NCBI RefSeq assembly: GCF_000177235.2
Contig: NC_014829.1
Coordinates: 3,968,001-4,032,000 of the forward strand
Reading direction: 5' to 3'
Source: Evansella cellulosilytica DSM 2522
Lineage (GTDB): Bacteria > Bacillota > Bacilli > Bacillales > Salisediminibacteriaceae
Length of the DNA: 64,000 nucleotides
In this document: piece after piece, positions 44,429-57,152 of the stretch
Numbering within the stretch: the stretch's first letter is position 1
How the letters are laid out: every line of letters starts with the position of its first letter
The notes under the pieces: model-generated
Seen by the model: the letters and a program-made list of their open reading frames with translations, nothing else
Told to the model about the DNA's origin: nothing
Databases searched by the model: none
Made by a program: the position numbers and the translations under genes

Positions 44429-44457
44429 ATATTATTCCGATAATCCATACTTGTCAA
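44429..44457 (-). promoter_or_regulatory. Consensus sigma-A promoter with CymR-like site for yezD-yeiH
   Basis: On the minus strand TTGACA (44452-44457) and TAATAT (44429-44434) are 17 bp apart. The spacer/-10 contains TTATCGGAATAATAT, resembling the right half of the CymR box (TANNGGAATT...). CymR represses sulfur genes in bacilli, so control by cysteine status is suggested. The leader of about 130 nt before the GTG has no recognised S-box. Confidence 0.65.
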
Positions 44458-44564
44458 GTATGAATTATGAAGTGATTTAACCTTATGTTGTCATTTGATA
44501 CGGGATTAAAAGTTAGATAGTCTACATACTCATCGCTTCTCACGTTTGAATTGATGCGTTGGAT

Positions 44565-44609
44565 GAAAAAAGGCGACTAATAGGTAGAAATATACCTTTT
44601 AAGTCACCT
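44565..44609 (-). terminator. Terminator of the thioredoxin-like lipoprotein gene
   Basis: AGGTGACTTAAAAGGTA pairs with TACCTATTAGTCGCCT (two mismatches), followed on the minus strand by TTTTTTC. Thirteen bases after the stop codon. Confidence 0.83.
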
Positions 44610-44621
44610 CTCTTTTTTCAA

Positions 44622-45734
44622 CTAATATTTATCGTTGTACACATCATGATAAAGTTGTTCTACCTCTGTCATCTCCATAAATCCAGAAAAACCAACCTTT
44701 GAATCGCCATCTTTAAAAATAATCTTAAAGGGGGTTTCCGTTATAGAAAAGAATTTAGCTAATTCTTGGTGATCATGGAAACGGACATTGATAAAGATCA
44801 TTTCAGGGTACTTTTTTGCTAAATCGCTTTGCTGCTTAAGTGAAAAATGCGAGGACTGCGTATTAACAAAACAGCCATCCGTATAAAAAAGCAGTGACAC
44901 GTATTCACTATTTTCAAGTATCACCCACAATAGAGGTTCTGTTTCCGCGTCCAACGATATGATCTGCTCTTCCTTGACTATATCCATAAACGCCTTTACC
45001 TCAGCCTCGTACTCTTTCCAATCATAAAAACTAGACAGCATTTCATTTTCAAACTTCTCATATGCTTCAGTTATGATCGGATTGTCTAAAAGTGCAACTA
45101 GTTCAGTCATTTCATCATGCATATCATTCACTTCGCCAATGGATGGATTTGAAAATAGCCATTCTTCTAGTCCATCAAATTGCTGTTGAAACGTTAAAAT
45201 CGTTTCGACTTCTTCTGTAGACGCGTATTGAAGAAGATTAACGAATGCAAGCTTTATCTCATCATCGAAATCCTCCCAATGCTTAGAAGAAAACAATTCA
45301 TTCATTTCATCGAGTTTAGCATTTAATGATGCATCTAATGGATTTTTCATGACAAAGCTTTCAAAATCTAACCATTTTTGAATAACTTCATTATATTTAT
45401 TAATTGCTAATTGAAAATTCTCAGCTTCTTCAACCGCAAACAAAACTTTTTCTAACCTCACTAAGTATGGTTCACGTTTCGATTCATTTCTTATTTCTTC
45501 TAACGATGCCATCGCTTCTTCATATGCTAATTTCGTTTCATTTTTCAATTGTTCATCAATATTTTCTAGCGACGATAACGGTTCAACGTTTTCATTGATA
45601 AATAATGTTTCCGTTAACTGTTCCGCTAACCCCTCCGCTTTAACAACCGCCTCCTCAGCAAGCATTTCTTGTTCATAACTCCCACATCCAATAAGCACTA
45701 TCAATATAGCGAAAAAATACCCATACTTTATCAT
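44622..45734 (-). CDS. Lipoprotein with C-terminal thioredoxin-like domain lacking CxxC
   Basis: 370 aa. Signal peptide with lipobox VLIGC (Cys near residue 17). Residues about 25-235 are helical and acidic (EEAVVKAEGLAEQLTE, AEENFQLAINKYNEVIQKWL). The last 110 residues resemble a thioredoxin fold: YVSLLFYTDGCFVNTQSSHF, FINVRFHDHQELAKFFSITE with TPFKIIFKDG (cis-Pro loop). The active-site CxxC is replaced by a single Cys (TDGC), so it is unlikely to be a standard oxidoreductase. It would be anchored outside the cell. Not part of an obvious operon. Confidence 0.7.
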   Translation of the reverse strand: MIKYGYFFAILIVLIGCGSYEQEMLAEEAVVKAEGLAEQLTETLFINENVEPLSSLENIDEQLKNETKLAYEEAMASLEEIRNESKREPYLVRLEKVLFAVEEAENFQLAINKYNEVIQKWLDFESFVMKNPLDASLNAKLDEMNELFSSKHWEDFDDEIKLAFVNLLQYASTEEVETILTFQQQFDGLEEWLFSNPSIGEVNDMHDEMTELVALLDNPIITEAYEKFENEMLSSFYDWKEYEAEVKAFMDIVKEEQIISLDAETEPLLWVILENSEYVSLLFYTDGCFVNTQSSHFSLKQQSDLAKKYPEMIFINVRFHDHQELAKFFSITETPFKIIFKDGDSKVGFSGFMEMTEVEQLYHDVYNDKY

Positions 45735-46100
45735 TTATTAGCCTCTCCCCATACATCTGTAGGTAAAACGACCCACCATTTATCCTAAGTATAATGATTT
45801 TCTTTGTCGATTTCATTATTTTTTTGTGGACGTAACGTCTGCGTCACTCTCTTTAGTCGTTTATCACTAGTACTAATTGTTCGTAAAACATGAAAAAAGC
45901 CTCAAGGTAAAAATGGTATTATTTGCTAAAATAATGAGAGCATAAAGCATAATTCATAAAAAACGAAATACGATGCTAAAGTAGCTCTCACTTCAACACC
46001 AGCTTGTTTCTCTCACGTTGCCCCTTTGCAAAGAGTCTCTTTAGTTTTGTTTCAAAAAAATAGGGAAAAATAAATACATCTTAAATGGGGTGAATTTCTT
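45735..46100. other. Divergent intergenic interval
   Basis: About 365 bp between the lipoprotein gene (minus) and the small membrane-protein gene (plus). It should contain promoters for both. I saw no repeat, RNA gene or confident operator. Confidence 0.5.
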
Positions 46101-46388
46101 ATGAATAAAAAAGCAATTCAATTTTTTAATACATTAGTAAGCTTATTCATTATAGGCTTAAGTTGGTTCTATACTTGGGCATATATTGGATACACACTTC
46201 AATTTTATCTCTGGATTTTCCTTATTCCCCTCGTGGTAGTAATCATATATATTATGTCGTATATCGTGATTGAAAGGTTCGAAGAATCACGACTACTTTT
46301 TAGCATTATCGGAATACAATGTGTATTATTTTTTCTCATTATATTTTTTGCTTACAACAACCTATGGAATACGATTTTAGCAAAATAG
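46101..46388 (+). CDS. Small membrane protein, three helices
   Basis: 95 aa of almost entirely hydrophobic sequence forming three membrane helices (FNTLVSLFIIGLSWFYTWAY, FYLWIFLIPLVVVIIYIMSY, LFSIIGIQCVLFFLIIFFAY) with a short charged loop (IERFEESR). ATG 46101 follows GGGGTGAA with good spacing. No family was recognised. It lies 160 bp before the zinc-ribbon gene on the same strand but has no evident functional link. Confidence 0.6.
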   Translation: MNKKAIQFFNTLVSLFIIGLSWFYTWAYIGYTLQFYLWIFLIPLVVVIIYIMSYIVIERFEESRLLFSIIGIQCVLFFLIIFFAYNNLWNTILAK

Positions 46389-46548
46389 ACGTGTTCATTT
46401 CATGCTCGTTCTGATTTTCACTCACACTCGACAAAACCAGACATTCCCACGTCACATATATAGGAAAAAAGAAACATTTTTTCTTAATAATAATGTATAA
46501 TGTGATTATTCATTTAAAATTTCATAGGAAGATGTGGAGGGGTTGTTA

Positions 46549-47997
46549 ATGTACTGCCATAATTGCGGGGAACAGTTACCCGAAGATTCTCAATTTTGTG
46601 CAAATTGTGGTACAAAGTTAGCTCATGACGAACATCCAGTGGATGATCAAACGAGCGAACAAAACAATGAAGTGGAACTAAAGGAGGAAGGAGAAACATC
46701 CTCATCTCAAAACGTGGATGAAACACCTGACACCCCAAATGACACACCATCTGGAGTACTTTCAAGTGTTCCAGCAGCAACAGATGCTTCAAAAGATACT
46801 GTAGATTCGCAAAGCAAAGAAGTTGTTCCGGCAGAAGAGCAGCAAAACGAAGTTGCTAGTACGAGCGAGCAACAAAGCGTTCAAGAAACCGAACCTATTC
46901 CACAGGAAAGCAAGACTCGATCTAAGCCAGCTAGTCGTAAAACATTTTCATTTTGGCTATCAATCTTAGTTCCTATCTTTAGTTTTTTCCTTATTGTAGG
47001 CGGACTTATTTTATATTATTTTTATGAGTCAAACGTAAATGAAAGAGTGTTAAACCTGAAGGAATCGGCTGAAGAGTCTGCTTTAGATGGAGATTTCACT
47101 GCAGCTATAGAGGATATTAATAAGGCCATTGATTTAAGACCTAATTATATTGTTTTAAGACAAAATTTACAGGAAATAAATCAAGCAAATGATTTCTCTA
47201 ATAGATTAGTAGAAATCTCAACGCTAATTGATGAGCAATCATACGATGAAGCAGATGAGCTATTGCTAACTTTTATAAGTTCCCTAGATAGAGAAGAAGG
47301 TATATTATTTGACTATTTTAAAGATCAAATACCATCTCTACAATCTGCGATTGCTGTAGGAAAAATCATGCTGGAGTTAGATGAACTAACGACAATCCAT
47401 GCATTATCAGATCGATTAAATACAATTTCCTCGCTTTCATCTGATGAAGCAGAGGAAGTGCGAGAGCGAATTATCTCAAAAATTATTGAACTTAGCACGG
47501 AACAGGCGACAGCTTCTTTAAATAACAACCAATATTCAGAAGCGCTTTCTTTAGTCAACCAAGGCCTTGAATATGCGAGTAACAATGATAGTCTCCTTTC
47601 ATTACGTAGTCAAATAGAATCTGAACAAGCCGAATTTGAAAGAGCAGAGCAAGAACGACTTACAGCTGCTTTAGAAGCCGCTGCACAGGATGATTTATTC
47701 AACAGAACAGAAGCTGTTCAAGTCACTTACTTTGATTCCTATATTGATAGCTGGGGCGACATCTTTTTAGAAGGTGAAATTGTAAATAATGCATCTGTAC
47801 CAATCTATGATATTACTATCTATTACACCGTATATGATGATTATGGCTATTATATGGATGAGAGCTATACATTTGTTTTTCCTTATTACTTATATCCAGG
47901 CGACATCGGATACTTTGACGATTGGTACATTAACTACTCGTGGTATGATGAAATTGGCAGCGTTGAAGTTGACTATATTACTTGGAATCTTGACTAA
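46549..47997 (+). CDS. Zinc-ribbon, single-span membrane protein with FxLYD domain
   Basis: 482 aa from ATG 46549 (MYCHNCGEQLPEDSQFCANC), with GGAGGGG upstream; an in-frame GTG at 46534 overlaps that site. The N-terminal CxxC...CxxC zinc ribbon (1-25) and acidic linker are cytoplasmic. One membrane helix lies near 145-165 (ILVPIFSFFLIVGGLILYYF). A long helical TPR-like region (AIEDINKAIDLRPN) follows outside. The C-terminus is an FxLYD-type beta domain (DIFLEGEIVNNASVPIYDIT). The HtrA-like protease gene follows after 14 bp, so the pair probably senses or handles envelope stress. Confidence 0.75.
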   Translation: MYCHNCGEQLPEDSQFCANCGTKLAHDEHPVDDQTSEQNNEVELKEEGETSSSQNVDETPDTPNDTPSGVLSSVPAATDASKDTVDSQSKEVVPAEEQQNEVASTSEQQSVQETEPIPQESKTRSKPASRKTFSFWLSILVPIFSFFLIVGGLILYYFYESNVNERVLNLKESAEESALDGDFTAAIEDINKAIDLRPNYIVLRQNLQEINQANDFSNRLVEISTLIDEQSYDEADELLLTFISSLDREEGILFDYFKDQIPSLQSAIAVGKIMLELDELTTIHALSDRLNTISSLSSDEAEEVRERIISKIIELSTEQATASLNNNQYSEALSLVNQGLEYASNNDSLLSLRSQIESEQAEFERAEQERLTAALEAAAQDDLFNRTEAVQVTYFDSYIDSWGDIFLEGEIVNNASVPIYDITIYYTVYDDYGYYMDESYTFVFPYYLYPGDIGYFDDWYINYSWYDEIGSVEVDYITWNLD

Positions 47998-48011
47998 AGA
48001 AGGTGAAGGCG

Positions 48012-49154
48012 ATGAAATTACATTGGATCATTAGCTTAATATTTACAGTTTTAATATTAGGGGTAGGCGCTTATGGCTTCTACTTTATATACGACCATGT
48101 CCCAAAACAACTTGATGCGCCATCGAGTATACTCGCCTATGATGACGAAGAGAGCGATCAGTTTGTTGAAGGGGAAACAAGAGAGTTAACAGAAATTATT
48201 CATGATACACAAAAACTAGTAGTAAAAATCGAAACGGAAGACGGGTCCATTGGATCCGGCTTCCTTTATAATGACATGGGTGATATCGTCACTAATGCTC
48301 ACGTCGTTGCTGGAGTGAATAATGTTACTGTTACAACGGCCGACTCCAGACAACTTTACGGAACTGTTATTGGTATTAGTGATACGATTGATATCGCTCT
48401 CGTACGAGTTGACGATTTAGCTGGCACAGATCCACTCCCTATTAGCAATACGAAAGCAGAAATCGGTGAAGAAGTACTTGCCTTAGGAAGTCCTTTCGGT
48501 TTAGATAATACTGTTACAACTGGAATCATTAGCGGGCTAGACCGTGACCTCGATCTACCACCTTATTACTATGAAGGACTATATCAAATTTCTGCTCCTA
48601 TCGCACCGGGCAATAGCGGCGGGCCACTTGTATATAGTGCAACAGGAGAAGTCATTGGTATTAATTCTGCTGCTGCTGACCAAGGGTCTATCGGTTTTAG
48701 CATTCCTATTATCGATGTACTCGGCATGATTCAAGGGTGGTCCCAAAGTCCGATGACTGCCTTACCTACCTTCGACACATACACAACGGACTATGGCTAC
48801 TACGAAACAGACTACTATTATACTGATGAAGATTACGCTTTGTACTTAGTAGAATATTATTACGACAATTTAATTTACCAAGATTTTCTTACAGCCTATT
48901 CTTTACTCGGAAGCAATTTGCAGACTAATATGAGCTACGAATCATTGCGTAATGAATATATTCATACAGACTGGATTTCAATCGATGACATTGTTGTCAC
49001 TAATACAAACCCTTTGCAAGTATTTTCTATCATTACGAAGGAACAATATAGTAATAACACAACGTCTTATGAAAAATATAAAGTTACTCACACAATTGGC
49101 TATGAAAATGACCACTTGAAAATACTCACTGAGCAGAAAGAAAGAATAAACTAA
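48012..49154 (+). CDS. HtrA/DegP-like trypsin-family serine protease, membrane anchored
   Basis: 380 aa from ATG 48012 (the GTG at 48003 lies in the ribosome site AAGAAGGTGA). An N-terminal hydrophobic helix (LHWIISLIFTVLILGVGAYG) anchors it with the protease outside. The catalytic triad is visible: His in DIVTNAHVVAG, Asp in DTIDIALVRVDD, Ser in IAPGNSGGPLVYS. There is no PDZ domain; the C-terminal 120 residues after a Tyr-rich linker (DYGYYETDYYYTDEDYALYL) form an unrecognised domain, NTF2-like in outline. Co-transcribed with the zinc-ribbon/FxLYD gene and followed by a terminator. Confidence 0.87.
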   Translation: MKLHWIISLIFTVLILGVGAYGFYFIYDHVPKQLDAPSSILAYDDEESDQFVEGETRELTEIIHDTQKLVVKIETEDGSIGSGFLYNDMGDIVTNAHVVAGVNNVTVTTADSRQLYGTVIGISDTIDIALVRVDDLAGTDPLPISNTKAEIGEEVLALGSPFGLDNTVTTGIISGLDRDLDLPPYYYEGLYQISAPIAPGNSGGPLVYSATGEVIGINSAAADQGSIGFSIPIIDVLGMIQGWSQSPMTALPTFDTYTTDYGYYETDYYYTDEDYALYLVEYYYDNLIYQDFLTAYSLLGSNLQTNMSYESLRNEYIHTDWISIDDIVVTNTNPLQVFSIITKEQYSNNTTSYEKYKVTHTIGYENDHLKILTEQKERIN

Positions 49155-49157
49155 ATG

Positions 49158-49205
49158 GAATCAATAGATTTGCTACTGGAGGTAAATCTATTGATTTCTT
49201 TTTTA
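49158..49205 (+). terminator. Rho-independent terminator after the protease gene
   Basis: GAATCAATAGATTT (from 49158) pairs with AAATCTATTGATTTC (to about 49198), followed by TTCTTTTTT. It begins a few bases after the stop codon. Confidence 0.9.
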
Positions 49206-49334
49206 TAAGTGCCATTTTAGCTAGTTGAAGTGCCGATTAAGAGGTGCTATTTGACGTTGAGGGTGTAAAATGATGAATGAAGGTAAGATGGCGCGGCTCC
49301 TTATTACTTTCACAATAAACTTGCCAACCGCATA

Positions 49335-49473
49335 GAAAAACGAACAAGCGCGTTGTTAGTCTTATCTTAGAAGCTTCGAAGAAATGATGCCAGATGTCTT
49401 TAAAGTAGTAGTGAGTGCTCTTCTTGCTACTGCGTACGGCATCATTTCCACCACCAAATTTCTTTATCTTTCA
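49335..49473. repeat. Structured intergenic element, copy B (matches 4332-4480)
   Basis: Second copy of the element at 4332-4480. Here GAAATGATGCC (49381-49391) and GGCATCATTTC (49438-49448) form a perfect 11-bp stem, replacing the AATTTCGCCGT/ACGGCGATAAAATT stem of copy A. The 5' part AACAAGCGCGTTGTT is itself a small hairpin that also differs in sequence from copy A while retaining pairing. Inside the main stem the motif TTTAAAGTAGTAGTGAGTGC is conserved. Confidence 0.6.
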
Positions 49474-49749
49474 AAGAAAAAACCTTGAGTAGTTAACTAG
49501 CGGGTTTACTTGTGAGGTGCAAATTGTCAAATCACAAACGAATTCACACGCTAAAACTCACATCTTTCGCAACTAGATTCACAGTATAATTATTCGCATA
49601 AAAACAATGGCGCGAAAGTTCTTCGTACCATTGTTTTTATGTTTGCTTATTTCACGAATCGTTCGTTGGAGTAAATGCGGTTTTATTGGAATTTATTAGA
49701 TACACTTGGCTTATCGCCAATTCCATGTATTCCTCTCTTTACCAGTCAA

Positions 49750-49950
49750 ATAAAATAAGCGAAGAATTTCCGTTTAAAATCAAAATTGACCTAATTTCGT
49801 GGCAAATAAGGGTAGTTTTTCCGCTTATGCAAAGGAAATCCCCCCTTTTTCAATAGTTTCTAGTCAATAAGGGGAATTTCTCCGTTTATTCAGACTATTT
49901 TCAGTGCTATTTATTAAATAAGCGGAATTTCTCCGTTTATTTATTGAATT
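49750..49950. repeat. Degenerate inverted-repeat units, about 50-60 bp apart
   Basis: Four related copies of AATAAGCGGAATTTCTCCGT followed by TTATT start near 49754, 49804, 49865 and 49917. Each is self-complementary (AATAAGCGGA/TCTCCGTTTATT). The last two are 52 bp apart, echoing the period of arrays 1-3, although the sequence is different. The remainder of 49206-50150 contains copy B (above) and no supportable gene. Confidence 0.65.
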
Positions 49951-50154
49951 GAGTATTTCTGCTCGTTTCTTTCATTACATTGCTTGAAAGGATGAAAGAT
50001 TATATATAGGTTTTCATTTACTTTAATATAAATAAACAATTCCCTACCTTTCACATTAGAATTCACATGGCAAATCACATCGATATTTATTTCCACCTAT
50101 GGGAATAAGGGTGTGAATTACTGTATGTTTAACAATAAATCACTGATATAACAA

Positions 50155-50197
50155 CAAAAAACACATGTGATTTCTACTGTGAAATCGCATGTGTTTT
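50155..50197 (-). terminator. Terminator of the WG-repeat gene
   Basis: AAAACACATGCGATTTC and GAAATCACATGTGTTTT pair over 17 bp with one wobble around a 5-nt loop, then TTG follows on the minus strand. It lies about 55 bases after the stop codon. Confidence 0.85.
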
Positions 50198-50251
50198 GCT
50201 TGTGAATTACTTGTTTTCACCTCTGAAGTAAGTTAACTCAAGGTTCCCTCT

Positions 50252-51547
50252 TTAATAGTCCAAGTTAAACGAATAGATTTCTTCGTTATCTTCGTTGATG
50301 TACTTAAATGTTCTCGTATCATGGTTGTCTGTTACAACTAATGCGACACCATTATAGAAAGGTAATGCTTGATCATACTGTGGATTAATAACAATTCTGC
50401 CTTCTTTATTAATGAATCCAACTTTTCCACCAATGCTAACTGCTGCAAGTCCTTCATGGAATGGACCCGCAAAATCGAATTGTGGATCGATAACATAGAC
50501 ACCATCGACATCTATATAACCAATTTTATCGTCTTTCGCTACTGGCGCTAAGCCTTCAGAGAACGGAAGTGCAAATTGAAATTGTGGATTAATAACCATT
50601 TGACCGTTTTTATCAATAAACCCTAAGTTATCACCGATATAAACTCTCGCTCTCTCATCCGAAAAATCCATTGCAAAATCGAACTGTGGTGAGATCACCA
50701 TTTCTCCATTTTTATCAATGTAGCCATATTCCCCATTTACTTCAACTCGCGCTAGCCCTTCACTAAAGGAATACGCATCATCATATCGTGGGTTAATAAC
50801 CATTTCTCCATTTTTATCGATGAATCCATAATTGCTTTGAATACCTACTAATGCTAGACCGTCAGAAAACGGTTCCGCATAGTCGAATTCGAAATTGATG
50901 ACAGTATTTCCATCTTCATCAATAAAACCATACATACCGTCTTTCGATACTAATGCTAGACCGTCAACAAATGATGTAGCCGTATCAAATTGAGGATTAA
51001 TTGCATATCTACCATCTCTATTAATATATCCAAATTTATCGGAAATTCTTACAACATGATAGTCTTCTGTGAAATAAAAGGCTCTAATTTCATCGATATC
51101 CCAATACCTATCCCAATAATAAAAGTGTAGTAGGAAAGGAACTTCGTATTGATGTGCAATTTGTTCCTCACCAGCAGCATTAATGAATCCTGCTTGTTCA
51201 TTGTGGTTCACCGTAACAAACCATGTTTTCTCTTGACCAAAAATAAATTGAGTAGAAAGTACAATTAAAAGTGCGATAACAGCTAATGCTGATGATCCAG
51301 CAATAATCCATAGTCGAAATTTGCGAAAAAATGAAGGGGACTTCTCATCTGATTGTTCAATTGAAGTAGTTACTACTTCATTAGATGGAGATTCCTGCTC
51401 CTCTTGATGATTAAAATAGGAATCTAATTTTTCTTCTTCTGTTACTGGGGATTCCGTTGCAGTTTTAACTTCTGCCTTCGCTCCACATTTAACACAAAAT
51501 TTTGCATCTTCCCGCAGGTCAGCTCCACAGCTTGTACACTTTAACAT
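50252..51547 (-). CDS. Zinc-ribbon membrane protein with WG repeats
   Basis: 431 aa. N-terminal zinc ribbon (CTSCGADLREDAKFCVKCGA, 4-23), acidic linker, then one membrane helix near 80-102 (LWIIAGSSALAVIALLIVLS). The outer part is built from about ten WG/KWG repeats of roughly 32 residues, each with YGFIDKNGEMVINPRYD followed by AYSFSEGLARV. WG-repeat proteins have no enzymatic role known; they are thought to form beta structures for binding. The architecture (cytoplasmic zinc ribbon, one span, outer sensor-like domain) parallels the FxLYD protein at 46549-47997. Its own terminator follows. Confidence 0.88.
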   Translation of the reverse strand: MLKCTSCGADLREDAKFCVKCGAKAEVKTATESPVTEEEKLDSYFNHQEEQESPSNEVVTTSIEQSDEKSPSFFRKFRLWIIAGSSALAVIALLIVLSTQFIFGQEKTWFVTVNHNEQAGFINAAGEEQIAHQYEVPFLLHFYYWDRYWDIDEIRAFYFTEDYHVVRISDKFGYINRDGRYAINPQFDTATSFVDGLALVSKDGMYGFIDEDGNTVINFEFDYAEPFSDGLALVGIQSNYGFIDKNGEMVINPRYDDAYSFSEGLARVEVNGEYGYIDKNGEMVISPQFDFAMDFSDERARVYIGDNLGFIDKNGQMVINPQFQFALPFSEGLAPVAKDDKIGYIDVDGVYVIDPQFDFAGPFHEGLAAVSIGGKVGFINKEGRIVINPQYDQALPFYNGVALVVTDNHDTRTFKYINEDNEEIYSFNLDY

Positions 51548-51727
51548 AGTATATCCATTTTCCCCTCTCTAGGTGGCAAATTAGCCTCTTTAATACTACT
51601 AAAGTACCACAAAATGTGACAAAATAGAACATATATTTACTTTAATACTATAATTGGCATTTTCACTCGACTTTTATTAGCTTGTAGGCCGGCGTCAAGC
51701 TATACTATCGCTTTAATATTATTTTAG

Positions 51728-51761
51728 CAAAAGAGCCCTCTCCCACAGTGGAAGAAGGCTC
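51728..51761 (-). terminator. Terminator of the GH81 gene
   Basis: GAGCCTTCTTCC and GGGAGAGGGCTC pair with a short loop, followed by TTTTGC on the minus strand. It is 7 bases after the GH81 stop. Confidence 0.8.
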
Positions 51762-51767
51762 AAATCT

Positions 51768-56174
<4,407 letters not shown>

Positions 56175-56295
56175 TTATTCATGATGACAAAATAGTATGT
56201 TGCTGTGTTAATAGAAAAAAATAAGTGGCATAATCATTGTGCTGAGATTTTTAGTTTTATGTCAATTATCTCATCCATTACCTTTAAACCTACTA

Positions 56296-56309
56296 CCAAA
56301 GCGCTTTCG
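56296..56309. promoter_or_regulatory. cre-like box upstream of the GH81 gene
   Basis: CCAAAGCGCTTTCG, centred on the 10-bp palindrome AAAGCGCTTT, about 150 bases upstream of the GH81 start. It resembles CcpA operators (TGAAAGCGCTTTCA); a LacI-family repressor site is the alternative. Confidence 0.65.
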
Positions 56310-56424
56310 ACATTGGTACTAAAGCCTTATCTTACTCGGATCGATGTCGTTTTTCTCCAAATAAGACTTATTGCTTGCACCTTTCAATCTATCACTCCCT
56401 TTTACTAGTTTTCAACCACTAAAA

Positions 56425-56438
56425 TGAAAGCGCTTTAA
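56425..56438. promoter_or_regulatory. cre box between the thioredoxin and GH81 genes
   Basis: TGAAAGCGCTTTAA, a near-perfect CcpA operator, 280 bases upstream of the GH81 start and about 60 after the end of the thioredoxin-like gene. With the box at 56296 it could allow looping repression. Confidence 0.7.
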
Positions 56439-56500
56439 TTTAATTATAGATATACATTACCTTTTTAACAACCTCATTAGCAAAATATTCCGACACAATT

Positions 56501-57040
56501 TTAATGTACGGTATTACCGTCCGGATGTTTTTCATGATGCAAATAAAAATGATCTATAAAATCGTGGTAATACTTTTCATCTTCATTCCCTGTAATCCAC
56601 CCTTCTCTCCAACCCCCGCTGTAATAAACGGTTACTGGTGTAGGAATATTGTCTAAGTCTACTAGTGGGGCAAGTTCTTCATATTTTTTTATATTTAAGC
56701 GGTTCACTGTAATGCCTTCACTTTCTGCTATTGGGAAAACGATAGCGTCCATTCTATCACATTCATCACATCCTGGTTCATATATATAAATAAATTCTCC
56801 CATTTCATTTGCCATTAGCTTAATTAACTCCGCCCGTACTTCATCTACAGTTCCACTCAATTCGTATTTTTGTAGTTTCTCAGGTACCTCATATTCTTCT
56901 ACTATGGTTTGGCTACTATCGGCATTTACAACATAGCTTAACAGTGAAGCAGCCAATACCAAACCTAAACATGAGAGAATAATCGTATTCCTTTTATTTT
57001 TCCCCTTCTCTGCGATCGTCTTTTTCTTCCTTTTTGACAT
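56501..57040 (-). CDS. Membrane-anchored thioredoxin-like protein (CDEC)
   Basis: 179 aa. A basic N-terminus (MSKRKKKTIAEKGKNKRN) and one membrane helix (TIILSCLGLVLAASLLSYVV, about 19-38) place the rest outside. The C-terminal 110 residues are thioredoxin-like: FIYIYEPGCDECDRMDAIVF contains the CxxC (Cys-Asp-Glu-Cys) and NIPTPVTVYYSGGW the cis-Pro loop (TPV). It may reduce or form disulfides in envelope proteins. It lies between the two LPxTA-anchored enzymes, so it may help fold them, but those have few cysteines. ATG start follows AAAGGAG. Confidence 0.8.
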   Translation of the reverse strand: MSKRKKKTIAEKGKNKRNTIILSCLGLVLAASLLSYVVNADSSQTIVEEYEVPEKLQKYELSGTVDEVRAELIKLMANEMGEFIYIYEPGCDECDRMDAIVFPIAESEGITVNRLNIKKYEELAPLVDLDNIPTPVTVYYSGGWREGWITGNEDEKYYHDFIDHFYLHHEKHPDGNTVH

Positions 57041-57101
57041 TTAAAGTACTCCTTTCAAAAAAACTATTATGTCACGATACACTAATACTTCTATGTATAT
57101 A

Positions 57102-57127
57102 GAGACCCCCCTTACGAAGAGGGCCTC
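57102..57127 (-). terminator. Weak hairpin after the ThuA/dehydrogenase gene
   Basis: GAGGCCCTCTT and AAGGGGGGTCTC can pair with wobbles around a tiny loop, about 25 bases after the stop at 57153. No T-run follows on the minus strand. Confidence 0.5.
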
Positions 57128-57152
57128 CATTTTGCATTTTTGAATTTTAAAT

